A DNA stretch of 64,000 nucleotides from Brevundimonas aurantiaca (GTDB lineage Bacteria; Pseudomonadota; Alphaproteobacteria; Caulobacterales; Caulobacteraceae). How positions within the stretch are numbered: the stretch's first letter is position 1; the number at the start of each line of letters is the position of its first letter. Position numbers and translations under genes: made by a program. The stretch lies in the NCBI RefSeq assembly GCF_014199955.1, contig NZ_JACHOQ010000003.1, forward strand, positions 1 to 64,000, written 5' to 3'. Below the pieces are notes generated by a model. The model was given only the letters and a program-made list of their open reading frames with translations, made no database searches and was not told the DNA's origin. This document shows, piece after piece, positions 38,355-47,195 of this stretch.

Positions 38355-39842
38355 ATGACCGACGCCCCTCCTCGCCCCCTCGCCCGCAATCCACGCGGCT
38401 TCGCCGACAAGCGCGGCCGCGACCTGACCGCCGAACGCCGCATCGTGGCGCGCGTGTCGGAAGTCTATGAGCGCTGGGGCTTCGAGCCGCTGGAGACGCC
38501 GGCCTTCGAATACGCCGACGCCCTGGGCAAGTTCCTGCCTGACGCCGACCGGCCCAATGAGGGGGTGTTCGCCCTTCAGGACGATGCGGGTTCGGACGAG
38601 CCGGGCGAATGGATGGCCCTGCGTTACGACCACACCGCCCCCCTGGCCCGGTTCGCCGCCCAGACCTGGGAGACCCTGCCCAAGCCGTTCCGCCGCTACG
38701 CCTATGGGCCGGTGTGGCGAAACGAAAAGCCGGGTCCGGGCCGGTTCCGCGAGTTCTGGCAGTGCGACGCCGACACCGTCGGCTCGGACCGGCCCGAGGC
38801 CGACGCCGAGATCATCGCCATGGCCTGCGAAGGCCTGGGCGCCGCCGGCCTGGACGCGGGCCAGGCCCAGATCCGCGTCTCGAACCGAAAACTGTTCGAC
38901 GGCCTGTTCGATGCGGGGGGGGTGACCGAGGCCGGCCAGAGGCTGACGGCCCTGCGCGCCATCGACAAGTTCGACCGGCTGGGCTGGGAAGGCGTGGTCC
39001 AGCTGCTGGGCGAAGGGCGACTGGACGAGTCCGGCGACTACACCAAGGGCGCGCGGCTGCCCGCAAAGGTCACGGGCGCAATCGAGGCCTTTCTGGCGTC
39101 CGCCAACACGCCCGGCCTGTCCCGGGCGGCGACCTTGGAGGCCGTAGCCCGGTCCGGCGACCTGGGGGCGGCGGGCGATGCGGCGCTGAGCGAACTGGCG
39201 GCGATCGACCGGGCGCTGAACGCCATGTCGGTGGGCCAGAACGCCGTGAAGTTCGACCCCACCATCGTGCGGGGCCTTGAGTATTACACCGGCGCCGTCT
39301 TCGAGGCGGAGCTGTTGCTGGAGACGACCGACGACAAGGGGCGGCCGGTGCGATTCGGCTCCATCGGCGGCGGCGGCCGCTATGACGACCTGGTCGCGCG
39401 CTTCACCGGCCAGAGCACCCCGGCGACCGGCTTCTCCTTCGGGGTCTCGCGCCTCGCCTCCGCCCTGCGCGCGGCCGGACGCGGCGCGGAGGACGCCGTG
39501 CGCGGGCCGGTCGTGGTCATCGTCTTCTCCGAAGAGGACATGGCCCACTATCTGACGGCCGTCGCCGAACTGCGCGGCGCGGGGATCGCGGCCGAACTCT
39601 ATCTGGGACGGGCCGGGATGAAGGCCCAGATGAAATACGCCGACCGCCGCGGATCGCCTGCGGTCGTCATCCTGGGCGGGGACGAGATCGCCGCCGGCGA
39701 GGTCACGATCAAGGACCTGGACGCCGGGCGCGCCGCCGCCGCCGCCATCGCCGACAATGACGCCTGGAAGGCGCAACGGCCGGGGCAGATGCGTGTCGCC
39801 CGAACGGCACTGGTCGGCGCCCTTCGAGCCATTATCGAATAA
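38355..39842 (+). CDS. hisS: Histidine--tRNA ligase
   Basis: Class II aminoacyl-tRNA synthetase for histidine, 495 residues. Motif 2 region reads YGPVWRNEKPGPGRFREFWQ, the histidine-A motif is RGLEYYTGAVFEA, and the C-terminal anticodon-binding domain is present (VIVFSEEDMAHYL). The RNEKPGPGRFREF form differs from the usual RHERPQKGRYRQFHQ and is that of the alphaproteobacterial lineage in which tRNA-His lacks the extra G-1. Ends with a Leu-rich helix. Confidence 0.93.
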   Translation: MTDAPPRPLARNPRGFADKRGRDLTAERRIVARVSEVYERWGFEPLETPAFEYADALGKFLPDADRPNEGVFALQDDAGSDEPGEWMALRYDHTAPLARFAAQTWETLPKPFRRYAYGPVWRNEKPGPGRFREFWQCDADTVGSDRPEADAEIIAMACEGLGAAGLDAGQAQIRVSNRKLFDGLFDAGGVTEAGQRLTALRAIDKFDRLGWEGVVQLLGEGRLDESGDYTKGARLPAKVTGAIEAFLASANTPGLSRAATLEAVARSGDLGAAGDAALSELAAIDRALNAMSVGQNAVKFDPTIVRGLEYYTGAVFEAELLLETTDDKGRPVRFGSIGGGGRYDDLVARFTGQSTPATGFSFGVSRLASALRAAGRGAEDAVRGPVVVIVFSEEDMAHYLTAVAELRGAGIAAELYLGRAGMKAQMKYADRRGSPAVVILGGDEIAAGEVTIKDLDAGRAAAAAIADNDAWKAQRPGQMRVARTALVGALRAIIE

Positions 39843-39919
39843 GCTTCGATAAATAACTCTGAGCAGGGTGAGTTATCGACGATAAGTCGAAGAAAGTTCG
39901 ATTCCGTCCCAGAAGCCCG

Positions 39920-39948
39920 TTGACGACCTCGGCGGGGTTGCGTCAAAT
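39920..39948 (+). promoter_or_regulatory. Candidate promoter for a small RNA
   Basis: TTGACG and TCAAAT are separated by 17 bases. Start of transcription would be near 39955, about 115 bases before a strong terminator. The -10 is poor, so this is tentative. Confidence 0.3.
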
Positions 39949-39954
39949 GAACTC

Positions 39955-40071
39955 ACTCGAGGGCAAGCGTTGCTCAAGCGCGCAGCACTCGAAGGCGTTT
40001 CGGGGAGGAAACGTCCGCTCTTTAAAGAGCGCGAAAGCCCGCTGCGATGTATCCCCCGCAGCGGGCTTTTT
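39955..40071 (+). ncRNA. Possible small RNA of about 115 nt
   Basis: The stretch after the candidate promoter has no reading frame and ends in a strong intrinsic terminator. A run CGCTCTTTAAAGAGCGC just before the terminator is itself palindromic (CGCTCTTTAAAGAGCG), so two hairpins are stacked at the 3' end, like many small RNAs. No known family such as 6S or tmRNA is recognised. Confidence 0.35.
40034..40071 (+). terminator. Intrinsic terminator
   Basis: AAAGCCCGCTGCG pairs with CGCAGCGGGCTTTTT over 13 bases, with an eight- to ten-base loop and a T tract. It lies 190 bases beyond hisS, which suggests that it ends either a long hisS 3' region or a separate short transcript. Confidence 0.85.
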
Positions 40072-40161
40072 CGCGTCTGGAGTCCAGGCCGACATCGAAA
40101 ATTTGCAGAAACTGTCGCGGCCATCGACCAATTTTCAGTCTGATGTGTCCAAGGGCTCATG

Positions 40162-40191
40162 AAAAAAGGCCGGGGCGAACCCCAGCCTTTT
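40162..40191 (-). terminator. Intrinsic terminator of the M13 peptidase gene
   Basis: Read on the minus strand, AAAAGGCTGGGG-TTCG-CCCCGGCCTTTTTT forms a stem of about 11 with a T tract, 22 bases after the peptidase stop. Confidence 0.8.
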
Positions 40192-40212
40192 CCCGTTTTG
40201 CGATCCGGCGAC

Positions 40213-42333
40213 CTACCAGATGCGGACGCGCTCTTCCGGCGTCAGATAGTATTTCGTCCCCGGCTGGACGTCGAAGGCGTCGTACCAGGCGTCGACGTTG
40301 CGCAGCGGGCCGATGACCCGGAACTGGGCGGCCGAGTGGGGATCGGTGGCGACCTGCTGCTTCAGGGCCTCGTCGCGATATTTCGACTGCCAGACCTGGG
40401 CCCAGCCGTAGAAGAAGCGCTGGTCGCCGGTCGTGCCGTCCAGCACCGGGGCCGGCTGGCCGTTCAGCGACAGGTGATAGGCTTCAAGACCCACGGCCAC
40501 GCCCGAGGCGTCGCCGATGTTCTCGCCCATCGTCAGGCCCGGATTGATCTTATAGCCGGCGATCGGCTCATAGGTGGCGTACTGGGCGCCCAGACGGGCG
40601 GTCAGGGCTTCGAAATTGGCCTTGTCCTCGGCCGTCCACCAGTTGCGCAGCACGCCGTCGCCGTCGGACTTGGAGCCCTGGTCGTCGAAGCCGTGGCCGA
40701 TCTCGTGGCCGATCACCCCGCCGATGCCGCCGTAGTTGACCGCCGGATCGCCGTTCGGATCGAAGAAGGGCGGCTGCAGGATGGCGGCCGGGAAGACGAT
40801 CTCGTTATTGGCCGAGTTATAGTAGGCGTTGACCGTCTGGGGGGTCATGCCCCACTCGGACTTGTCGACCGGCTCGTCCAGGCGGGCCAGATCGTAGTTC
40901 CATTCGAACAGGCCGCGACGCTCGGCGTTGCCGACCAGGTCGTCGGCGCGGATCTCGAGACCCGAATAGTCGCGCCACTTGTCGGGATAGCCGATCTTGA
41001 CGGTGAATTTGCGCAGCTTCTCCTGCGCGGCCGCCTTGGTCTCGTCGCCCATCCAGGTCAGGTTGTCGATCCGGTGCGACAGGGCCGTGCGCAGATTGGC
41101 GACCAGCTCTTCCATCTTGGCCTTGGATTCGGCCGGGAAGTACTGGGCGACATAGAGCCGGCCCGTCGCCTCGCCCAGCGAACCCTCGGCGAAGGAGATG
41201 GCCCGCTTCTCGCGGGTGCGCTGCTCGGGCTGGCCCGACAGGTCGCGGGCGCGGAAGCCCCACTGGGCGTCCGAGAACCGCTTGGACAGCAGGGGCGCCA
41301 TGTCGTCGGCGGTGTGGAAGGCTTCCCAGGCCTGGAGCAGTTCGACCGGCGTCTCGGCGTAGATGGCCGCGATCTTGGGCATGGCCGTGTCCTGACGCAC
41401 GATCAGGCGCGGAACGCCGCCCAGCTTGGCCGCGTCGAAATAGGACTGCCAGGCGAAGCCCGGCGCGTCTTCAGCCAAGCGAGCGATGGTGTATTCGTTG
41501 TAGGTGCGGTCGCGGTTGCGGTTCTCGACCGGGCTCCAGTGGGCCTCGGCGATCTTGGTCTCCAGGGCGACGATCTGGGCGGCGGTCTCGGTCGGATTGG
41601 CCCAGCCGATCATGCCCAGCATGTCGGCGACATAGGCCTGGTACTTCTCTTTCTTGTCGGCGTAGCGGGCGTCCAGATAATAGTCGCGGTTCGGCAGGCC
41701 GATGCCCGACTGACCGGTGGAGACGACGTAGCGCGTCGGCTGTTTGGCGTCGATGGTGATGCCGCTGCCGAAGAAGGAGCCGCCGAAACGGCCGACCGTC
41801 TGGCCCATGTAGACGGCCATCTTCTCATGACTGTCGGCGGCGCGGATGGCGGCCAGATAGGGTTGCAGCGGCTGGGCGTCGAGTTGCTCGATCCGGGCTT
41901 CGTCGATGTAGGAGCGATAGGCGTCGGCCACCTTGGCCTCGTCGGAGCCGGGCGTCAGATCGGTGCGCGCGGCCAGACCCAGCACCAGTTCCTTCATCCG
42001 GTTGTCGGACAGTTCGCGCAGCAGGGCGAAGGAGCCGTAGCTGGTGCGGTCCGAGGGGATGACTAGTTTGTCGACGGCCGCGCCGTTGGCGTAGCGGAAG
42101 AAGTCGTCGCCCGGCTTCACCGAGGTGTCGCGGCCGGCCATGTCGAAGCCCCAGGTCCCGTACTTGGGCGCCTGGGTTCCCTGCCAGCCCGCCGCGGTCT
42201 CTTCGCCCGAGAAGAGCGAGACGACGGAGCAGGTTTCGTCCAGGCAGGCGTGGTCGTGATCGACGTCCTGGGCCAGGGCGGCGGCCGGCAGCAGAAGGGC
42301 GCCGACCGCGGCCCCGATAAGCAGTCTTTTCAT
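40213..42333 (-). CDS. M13 family metallopeptidase (neprilysin/PepO type)
   Basis: A 706-residue zinc endopeptidase. Start at 42333 gives a signal peptide MKRLLIGAAVGALLLPAAALAQ; an upstream Met adds nine residues before it. Catalytic HEIGHGFDDQGSKSD holds the HExxH near residue 541 and ENIGDASG holds the third zinc ligand Glu; the C-terminus RVRIW is the usual W-ending of the family. Exported, it degrades peptides in the periplasm. It stands alone, divergent from a Kef-type antiporter. Confidence 0.95.
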   Translation of the reverse strand: MKRLLIGAAVGALLLPAAALAQDVDHDHACLDETCSVVSLFSGEETAAGWQGTQAPKYGTWGFDMAGRDTSVKPGDDFFRYANGAAVDKLVIPSDRTSYGSFALLRELSDNRMKELVLGLAARTDLTPGSDEAKVADAYRSYIDEARIEQLDAQPLQPYLAAIRAADSHEKMAVYMGQTVGRFGGSFFGSGITIDAKQPTRYVVSTGQSGIGLPNRDYYLDARYADKKEKYQAYVADMLGMIGWANPTETAAQIVALETKIAEAHWSPVENRNRDRTYNEYTIARLAEDAPGFAWQSYFDAAKLGGVPRLIVRQDTAMPKIAAIYAETPVELLQAWEAFHTADDMAPLLSKRFSDAQWGFRARDLSGQPEQRTREKRAISFAEGSLGEATGRLYVAQYFPAESKAKMEELVANLRTALSHRIDNLTWMGDETKAAAQEKLRKFTVKIGYPDKWRDYSGLEIRADDLVGNAERRGLFEWNYDLARLDEPVDKSEWGMTPQTVNAYYNSANNEIVFPAAILQPPFFDPNGDPAVNYGGIGGVIGHEIGHGFDDQGSKSDGDGVLRNWWTAEDKANFEALTARLGAQYATYEPIAGYKINPGLTMGENIGDASGVAVGLEAYHLSLNGQPAPVLDGTTGDQRFFYGWAQVWQSKYRDEALKQQVATDPHSAAQFRVIGPLRNVDAWYDAFDVQPGTKYYLTPEERVRIW

Positions 42334-42488
42334 CACTCTATCCTCGGTTCCACCCCCCACGGGCGGGTCGGAGCGGACCCTAGACCCGACGCGGGGCCTG
42401 TCGCCTTAAAAAAAGTTCATGAAAGCGCCGCGACCTCTCGCCACAGGCGCCGGTTCCGGGTCACATGCCGGCAGAGCTCGGAGGGCGA

Positions 42489-44324
42489 ATGCAGACGCAC
42501 GGCGGCGACTATAAGGATCTGGTGGTGTTTCTGGCGGCCGCCGGGGTCATGGTGCCCCTGGTCAATCGTCTGAAGATCAGCCCCGTCCTGGGTTTCCTGG
42601 CCGCAGGGGTGGTGCTGGGCCCCGACGGCCTGGCGCGCTTCGCCGACCGGCTGCCCTGGCTGTCCTATTTCACCATCAGCGACCCCGGCCAGCTGGCCCA
42701 GCTGTCGGAGCTGGGAGTCGCCTTCCTGCTGTTCATGATCGGGCTGGAGCTGTCGTGGGAACGGCTGCGGGCCCTGCGACGGCTGGTGTTCGGCCTGGGG
42801 CTGATGCAGGTGGCGGCCTGCACCCTGGTGCTGGCGGGCCTGTTCATGCTGCTCGGCCAAAGCCTGGTCAGCGCGGCCGTCCTGGGCATGGGCCTGGCCC
42901 TGTCATCGACGGCGGTGGTGATGCCGGTTCTGGCCGAGGGCGGACGGTTGAAGACCAGTGTCGGCCGATCCACCTTCGCCGTCCTGCTGGCTCAGGACCT
43001 GGCCGTGGCCCCCATTCTGATCACCGTCAGCGTGATGGCGGCCCTGGCCCAGGGCGGGGGAACGCTGGACCCCGCCGTCCTGGGCCGCGCCCTGTTCACC
43101 CTGGTCCCGGCGGCGATGGGCCTGGGCCTTCTGGTGCTGCTGGGCCGGGTGGTGCTGCGGCCCATGTTCCGGTCGGTGGCGCGGGCGCGCAAGGCGGCCC
43201 AGGGCGGGGAGCTGTTCGTCGCCGCCAGCCTGCTGGTGGTGGTGGGCGCCGGCCTGGCGGCCCAGTCGGTCGGCCTGTCGATGAGCATCGGCGCCCTGGT
43301 CGCCGGGGTGCTGCTGGCCGAGACCGAGTTCCGGCGCGAGGTCGAGGTGTCGATCGAACCCTTCAAGGGCCTGTTGCTGGGGGTCTTCTTCGTCGGGGTT
43401 GGGCTGGGGCTGGACCTGGGCGCGGTGGCGGCCGATCCGGTCCTGCTGTTCGGCCTGGCCCTGGCCGTCACAGTGGTCAAGACCGGCGTCATCTTCGCCC
43501 TGGCCCGGCTGTGGGGCATGGGCGCCCGGCCCGCCCTGGAGACGGCCCTGGTGCTGGCGCCGGCGGGCGAGTTCGCCTTCGTCGTCTTCGCCACCGGCAT
43601 GGTGGAGGGGATCGCCCCGCCCGCCCTGACCAGCACAGTGGCCCTGTCGGCGACCCTGAGCATCTTCTCCATCCCGCTTCTGGCCCTGCTGGGCCAGAGG
43701 CTGTCGCGCACCAAGGCCCCCGACCGCCCGACCACGCCCGAGGGCGCCGCGCCGCCGGAACAGGCGGACGGGGCGGTGATCGTCGTCGGCTTCGGCCGCG
43801 TCGGCCGCCTGATCGGCGAATTGCTGAAGGCGCACGACCAGCCCTTCATCGCCCTGGACACGGACGCCGCGGCCGTGGCGGCGGGGCGTCGGGACGGGTT
43901 CGACGTCTTCTACGGCGACGCCGGTCGGCCCGAGATGCTGTCCCATTGCGGGGTTCAGACCACCCGCGCCCTGATCGTCACCATGGACGCGCCGGGCAAG
44001 GTCGATGAGGTGGTGACGGCGGCCCGCGCCCTGCGCGAGGATCTGATCCTGATCGCCCGAGCGCGCGACGATCAGCATGCGGCGCGCCTTTACGCCCTGG
44101 GGGTTACGGACGCCGTGCCGGAGACGACCGAGGCCAGTTTGCAGCTGGCTGAGAACACCCTGGTCGATCTGGGCGTGCCCATGGGCCGCGTCCTGGTCTC
44201 CATCCATGAGAAGCGCGAACAATTCCGCAAAGCCTTCCAGGCCGCCATGCCCGCAGGAGGACGCAGTAGAACCACCCGCGCGTTGAGAATGTCCCAAATC
44301 AATACAGCCAAGCTTGAAAGTTAA
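42489..44324 (+). CDS. Kef-type cation:proton antiporter with TrkA-N domain
   Basis: A 611-residue CPA2 antiporter. About 12 membrane helices span residues 10-390 (ISPVLGFLAAGVVLGPDGL, FLLFMIGLELS with the E/LELS motif, LALSSTAVVMPVL, GVLLAETEFRREVE), followed by a TrkA-N Rossmann domain (VVGFGRVGRLIGELL, GDAGRPEML) that binds NAD or glutathione-type ligands in KefB/C. The ATG at 42489 follows GGAGGGCGA at ideal spacing. Likely K+ or Na+ efflux with proton entry. No KefF/G partner is adjacent. Confidence 0.93.
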   Translation: MQTHGGDYKDLVVFLAAAGVMVPLVNRLKISPVLGFLAAGVVLGPDGLARFADRLPWLSYFTISDPGQLAQLSELGVAFLLFMIGLELSWERLRALRRLVFGLGLMQVAACTLVLAGLFMLLGQSLVSAAVLGMGLALSSTAVVMPVLAEGGRLKTSVGRSTFAVLLAQDLAVAPILITVSVMAALAQGGGTLDPAVLGRALFTLVPAAMGLGLLVLLGRVVLRPMFRSVARARKAAQGGELFVAASLLVVVGAGLAAQSVGLSMSIGALVAGVLLAETEFRREVEVSIEPFKGLLLGVFFVGVGLGLDLGAVAADPVLLFGLALAVTVVKTGVIFALARLWGMGARPALETALVLAPAGEFAFVVFATGMVEGIAPPALTSTVALSATLSIFSIPLLALLGQRLSRTKAPDRPTTPEGAAPPEQADGAVIVVGFGRVGRLIGELLKAHDQPFIALDTDAAAVAAGRRDGFDVFYGDAGRPEMLSHCGVQTTRALIVTMDAPGKVDEVVTAARALREDLILIARARDDQHAARLYALGVTDAVPETTEASLQLAENTLVDLGVPMGRVLVSIHEKREQFRKAFQAAMPAGGRSRTTRALRMSQINTAKLES

Positions 44325-44527
44325 CCTTGAATATTTTCTCGCCTCACAGGAGAAAAATCGGCCGACCCATTTTCGTCATGGTTCCGTGATGCAAGCCGTT
44401 CCTCAGTATCGCGCCGATGACGAGGTCCGGGCGGCAACGCCTCTCTCGTCAGCTCAAGGCGCTTCACCCAAAGTCAACTCGGACCGCCTAGGCGCATCCG
44501 AAATCGCGTAGAGTTCAACCTGATTTC
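44325..44527. other. 203-base promoter region of the TetR gene
   Basis: AT-rich bases after the antiporter stop (TTAACCTTGAATATTTTC) and no convincing gene. A 65-codon frame over this region has poor codon use. It probably holds the promoter and operator of the TetR regulator, but no exact palindrome was picked out. Confidence 0.4.
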
Positions 44528-45169
44528 ATGACCGAATCCGCCCTATCGACCGAAGCTGCGCCCCGCCTGAACCGTCGTCAGGCGGCCAAGGTGCGGACCC
44601 GCCAGAAGGTTTTGGACGCCGCCCGCTCCCTGTTCGCTGAGCGGGGCTATGAACCCGCCACCATCCGCGACATCGCCAAGGGCGCGGGCATGTCGACCGG
44701 CGCGGTCTTCGCCAACTTCCAGGACAAGGCCGAGCTGTTCGAGGCGGTCCTGACCGAGGACATGTCGCGCCTGGCCGAGGTGGTCGAGGCCGGGGCGCCC
44801 GAGGGCGAGCCGGTCCGCCAGCGTCTACTGGGCGCGCTGAGCGCCGGCTATCATTCGTCGCTGGAGCATCTGCCCCTGTTCCAGGCCATCGTCGCCCGAT
44901 CCTGGTTCCAGCCCCTGGCGGCCGAGATGCGCGCCCGGGCCGCGACCAAGAAGCTGCTGCTGACCATCGGCGATATTCTTCAGGAGGCGGTCGCCAAGGG
45001 CGAGCTGCGCCAGGACGCCGATCTGCGCCTGTTGGTCGAGCTGATCTGGGACGCCTATCTGTCCAACTATCGCCGCGCCGCCTATGACGAATGGGACGCA
45101 GCCGCCCTGTCGGACCATATGGGCAAGCAGATCGACGTCATCCTGGCCGGGGCCCTGTCGGCCAAATAG
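44528..45169 (+). CDS. TetR/AcrR family transcriptional regulator
   Basis: A 213-residue repressor. The N-terminal HTH reads RTRQKVLDAARSLFAERGYEPATIRDIAKGAGMSTGAVFANF, with helix 3 at MSTGAVFANF, a standard TetR signature. The C-terminal half is a variable ligand domain. It lies downstream of the Kef antiporter and could govern it, but no effector is evident. A weak hairpin terminator follows. Confidence 0.92.
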   Translation: MTESALSTEAAPRLNRRQAAKVRTRQKVLDAARSLFAERGYEPATIRDIAKGAGMSTGAVFANFQDKAELFEAVLTEDMSRLAEVVEAGAPEGEPVRQRLLGALSAGYHSSLEHLPLFQAIVARSWFQPLAAEMRARAATKKLLLTIGDILQEAVAKGELRQDADLRLLVELIWDAYLSNYRRAAYDEWDAAALSDHMGKQIDVILAGALSAK

Positions 45170-45198
45170 GCCGCCTTTACCTTGTCAGAGCGCCCTTC

Positions 45199-45229
45199 AG
45201 GCCCGCCCGCGCCCGTCGCCGGCGGGCCT
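45199..45229 (+). terminator. Weak terminator after TetR gene
   Basis: AGGCCCGCC pairs with GGCGGGCCT across a 13-base loop, followed by TCG rather than a T tract. Termination efficiency is doubtful. Confidence 0.45.
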
Positions 45230-45253
45230 TCGTCCGTCTGGGGCCGGGCCTCG

Positions 45254-45409
45254 CATCGGACCGTGAAAAAACAGTCCGATGAGTCCCATCGGTCCGACGC
45301 CGTGATCGGGGTTTCGGACATCGAAAAAGACTGTCCGATGTGTCCGATGTGTCCGACGCCCTTTGTTTTAAAAGTGGATTTTTGGCGCATCGTGTCGGAC
45401 AGTCCGATC
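45254..45409. repeat. Cluster of nine TCCGA/TCGGA pentamers
   Basis: Within about 155 bases the pentamer TCCGA or its complement occurs nine times, including TGTCCGATGTGTCCGATGTGTCCGACG as a tandem run and the inverse pair GTCGGACAGTCCGAT. That is far denser than expected for a 5-mer. The set is in neither gene. It may be multiple binding sites, a remnant of a mobile element or a repeated attachment region. Confidence 0.6.
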
Positions 45410-45572
45410 GGCGTCCGGCGGGCGGGAGGCGGAGAGACGTTCAGAGCCGCACAATGTCAAAGACCGGGCCGCAAGCCTAACACGGTTTCGAGAGGCGCCG
45501 GGTCGAAGCCGCACGTGAGCGCCTGCCCCTTGAAAAGTCAGGACCTTGTCTTTGAACTTGCGAGGATCGGCC

Positions 45573-46184
45573 TCAGTCGCGGCGTTTCAGGGTGACGTAG
45601 AAGGCGCCGTCGCCGCCGTGGCGCCGATGGGCCGAGGTGAAGCCCGAGACCACGCCGCGCAGGGCCGGCGACTGCATCCATTCGGCGAAGGAGGCGCGGA
45701 TGACCCCGCCGCCCAGCCGCCCCTGGCCGGTGATGACCAGGACCGCCCGCAGGCCCCGCGCCTGGCAGCCGGTCAGGAAGGCCCGAAGCTGGTCCTCGGC
45801 CTCGAACCGGCCGAAGCCGTGCAGGTCGATCCGGGCCTCGATCGGATCGCGCTCGCGCGACAGCCGCTGTTTGCGGCGGGGCTCCAGATCCTCAGGCGCG
45901 GGCCGGAGGCGAGAGGGCGTGGGGCGAACGGGGGGGCGCGGCTCGGACGTCGGTTCGGTGCGGGCGAACCGCGCCGGAGCGGTCTTGGCCGGCGGCTTTT
46001 CCGCGCGCGACAGAGGGCGGTCCGGGATCGGGGCGATCAGATGGGCCGGCGCCTCGGCGCCGGGCGTGACCCGCGCGGCCTTGCGCGTTCGGGGCGGCGA
46101 GACCGTGCCGGTGATGCGGTTCCAGATGCGACGGTCCTCGGGCGTCAGGCCGTTCTCGTCCCGGCCGGAACCCTTGCGCCTCAT
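45573..46184 (-). CDS. Smr-domain protein
   Basis: A 203-residue protein. The N-terminal 110 residues are Pro/Arg-rich and disordered; the C-terminal Smr (MutS2-related) domain has DLHGFGRFEAEDQLRAF, VLVITGQGRLGGG and GAFYVTLKRR, the LDLHG and TGxG motifs of Smr nucleases. Such domains cut branched DNA or RNA. It overlaps the XRE regulator upstream by four bases. Confidence 0.88.
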   Translation of the reverse strand: MRRKGSGRDENGLTPEDRRIWNRITGTVSPPRTRKAARVTPGAEAPAHLIAPIPDRPLSRAEKPPAKTAPARFARTEPTSEPRPPVRPTPSRLRPAPEDLEPRRKQRLSRERDPIEARIDLHGFGRFEAEDQLRAFLTGCQARGLRAVLVITGQGRLGGGVIRASFAEWMQSPALRGVVSGFTSAHRRHGGDGAFYVTLKRRD

Positions 46185-46420
46185 GCCGCTTCGTCGTCCT
46201 CGATAGGGTCGGCGGGACCGGGTTCATGGGCGAGGAGATCGCCCGGCTGGCAGTTCAGTTCACGGCACAGGGCGTCCAGGCTCGAAAACCGCACCGCCCG
46301 CGCCTTGCCCGTCTTCAGGACCGACAGATTGGCCACCGTGACCCCCACCCGGTCGGCCAGCTCGGTCAGCGACATGCGGCGTTCGACAAGGACGCGATCA
46401 AGCTGGACGCGGATGGCCAT
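46181..46420 (-). CDS. XRE/Cro-family transcriptional regulator (YozG-like)
   Basis: A 79-residue single-domain HTH protein. The HTH_3 core is MSLTELADRVGVTVANLSVLKTGKARAVRFSSLDALCRELNCQPGDLL, with the recognition helix at VTVANLSVLK. YozG-like regulators travel with DUF2975 membrane proteins, and such a gene lies just upstream on the same strand. ATGA overlap to the Smr gene. Confidence 0.9.
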   Translation of the reverse strand: MAIRVQLDRVLVERRMSLTELADRVGVTVANLSVLKTGKARAVRFSSLDALCRELNCQPGDLLAHEPGPADPIEDDEAA

Positions 46421-46443
46421 GAGGAAATCCTAGCGGAAACGGT

Positions 46444-47055
46444 TCAGATCGTCAGTTCGGATTCGCGGCGCAGCCGCGCGCCCTCGCGAAAGACCTCCGC
46501 AAGGACGAAGACGATCAGGACGGAAAACACCGGGGTCAGCAGTTCGCCCAGCCCTTGCGGGTCCATGACGCCGGGCGCCAGGCGGGCGGCGACGAAGCCC
46601 TGGGCCAGCCAGACCCCGCCGGTGACCAGGGCCAGGATCAGGCCGATCTGGCGCAGGCGACGCACATTGGCCGGATGAAAGGGGTCGCCCATGATCAGAG
46701 TACGGAAGATGAGGCGCAGGCTGCGCAGAATCAGCATGAAGCCGCCGAAATAGGCGGTGGCCGCCCCCAGGCCGAACAGCAGAAGCAGCCGGGTCAGGGG
46801 CAGTTGGCGGCCGCCGGTCTCGCCGCTGACGGTGATGTTCACATTGTCCAGCGGGATGAAGACGGCCGCGATCAGCAGCAGAAGAAGAAGGCCGGTGACC
46901 AGCCAGAGCAGGACATAGGCCACGTCCAGGGCCACCTTCAGCACGCTGGAGACCGAACCCGGTCCCAGGGCGCGAAACGGGGCGGTGATCGGGGCCCACC
47001 GCTGCGGCGTGCGCCCCTCGCCTCGCTTCAGCAGATGGGGCAGGGGCAGGCGCAT
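46444..47055 (-). CDS. DUF2975 membrane protein
   Basis: A 203-residue inner-membrane protein with four hydrophobic helices (about residues 39-68, 85-107, 135-155, 163-187) and a basic N-terminus. The pattern PLDNVNITVSGETG between helices 1 and 2 and FRTLIMGDPFHPANVRRLRQIGL is that of DUF2975 proteins. It heads a small cluster with the XRE regulator; the regulator may control the membrane protein. Function is not known. Confidence 0.85.
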   Translation of the reverse strand: MRLPLPHLLKRGEGRTPQRWAPITAPFRALGPGSVSSVLKVALDVAYVLLWLVTGLLLLLLIAAVFIPLDNVNITVSGETGGRQLPLTRLLLLFGLGAATAYFGGFMLILRSLRLIFRTLIMGDPFHPANVRRLRQIGLILALVTGGVWLAQGFVAARLAPGVMDPQGLGELLTPVFSVLIVFVLAEVFREGARLRRESELTI

Positions 47056-47195
47056 GGTCGGTCGGTGCTCAGGCCGGAAGGAAGGACGCGGCGGCTGCGC
47101 GGGGTCCGGCGAACCCGCACGCAGCCCTATACATCGCGATCTTCGTCAAGGTCGTCAAAGCTCTCGTGATCGATAAGGACTGGACTTGAGGTCGA

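Larger units (their letters stand above)
39843..40212. other. 370-base gap between hisS and the M13 peptidase gene
   Basis: No credible protein frame. It contains a TTGACG-17-TCAAAT promoter-like pair at 39920, a strong plus-strand terminator at 40034-40071 and a minus-strand terminator at 40162-40191. The promoter and terminator bracket about 120 bases that could be a small RNA. Confidence 0.55.
45170..45572. other. 403-base convergent gap with repeat cluster
   Basis: Lies between the ends of the TetR gene and the Smr gene, which face each other. It holds a hairpin terminator near 45199-45229 and a run of TCCGA/TCGGA motifs (45251-45410). Reading frames across it have repetitive Ser-Asp or His-Ile-Gly content forced by the repeats and no ribosome sites. 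Confidence 0.55.

Noticed and set aside
44314..44511. 65-codon frame between the antiporter and TetR genes
   Set aside because: Poor codon use, overlaps the antiporter end and no conserved feature; more likely promoter DNA.
45182..45595. Possible protein across the TCCGA repeat region
   Set aside because: Its Cys-Pro-Met repeats come only from the DNA repeat, with no ribosome site or domain.
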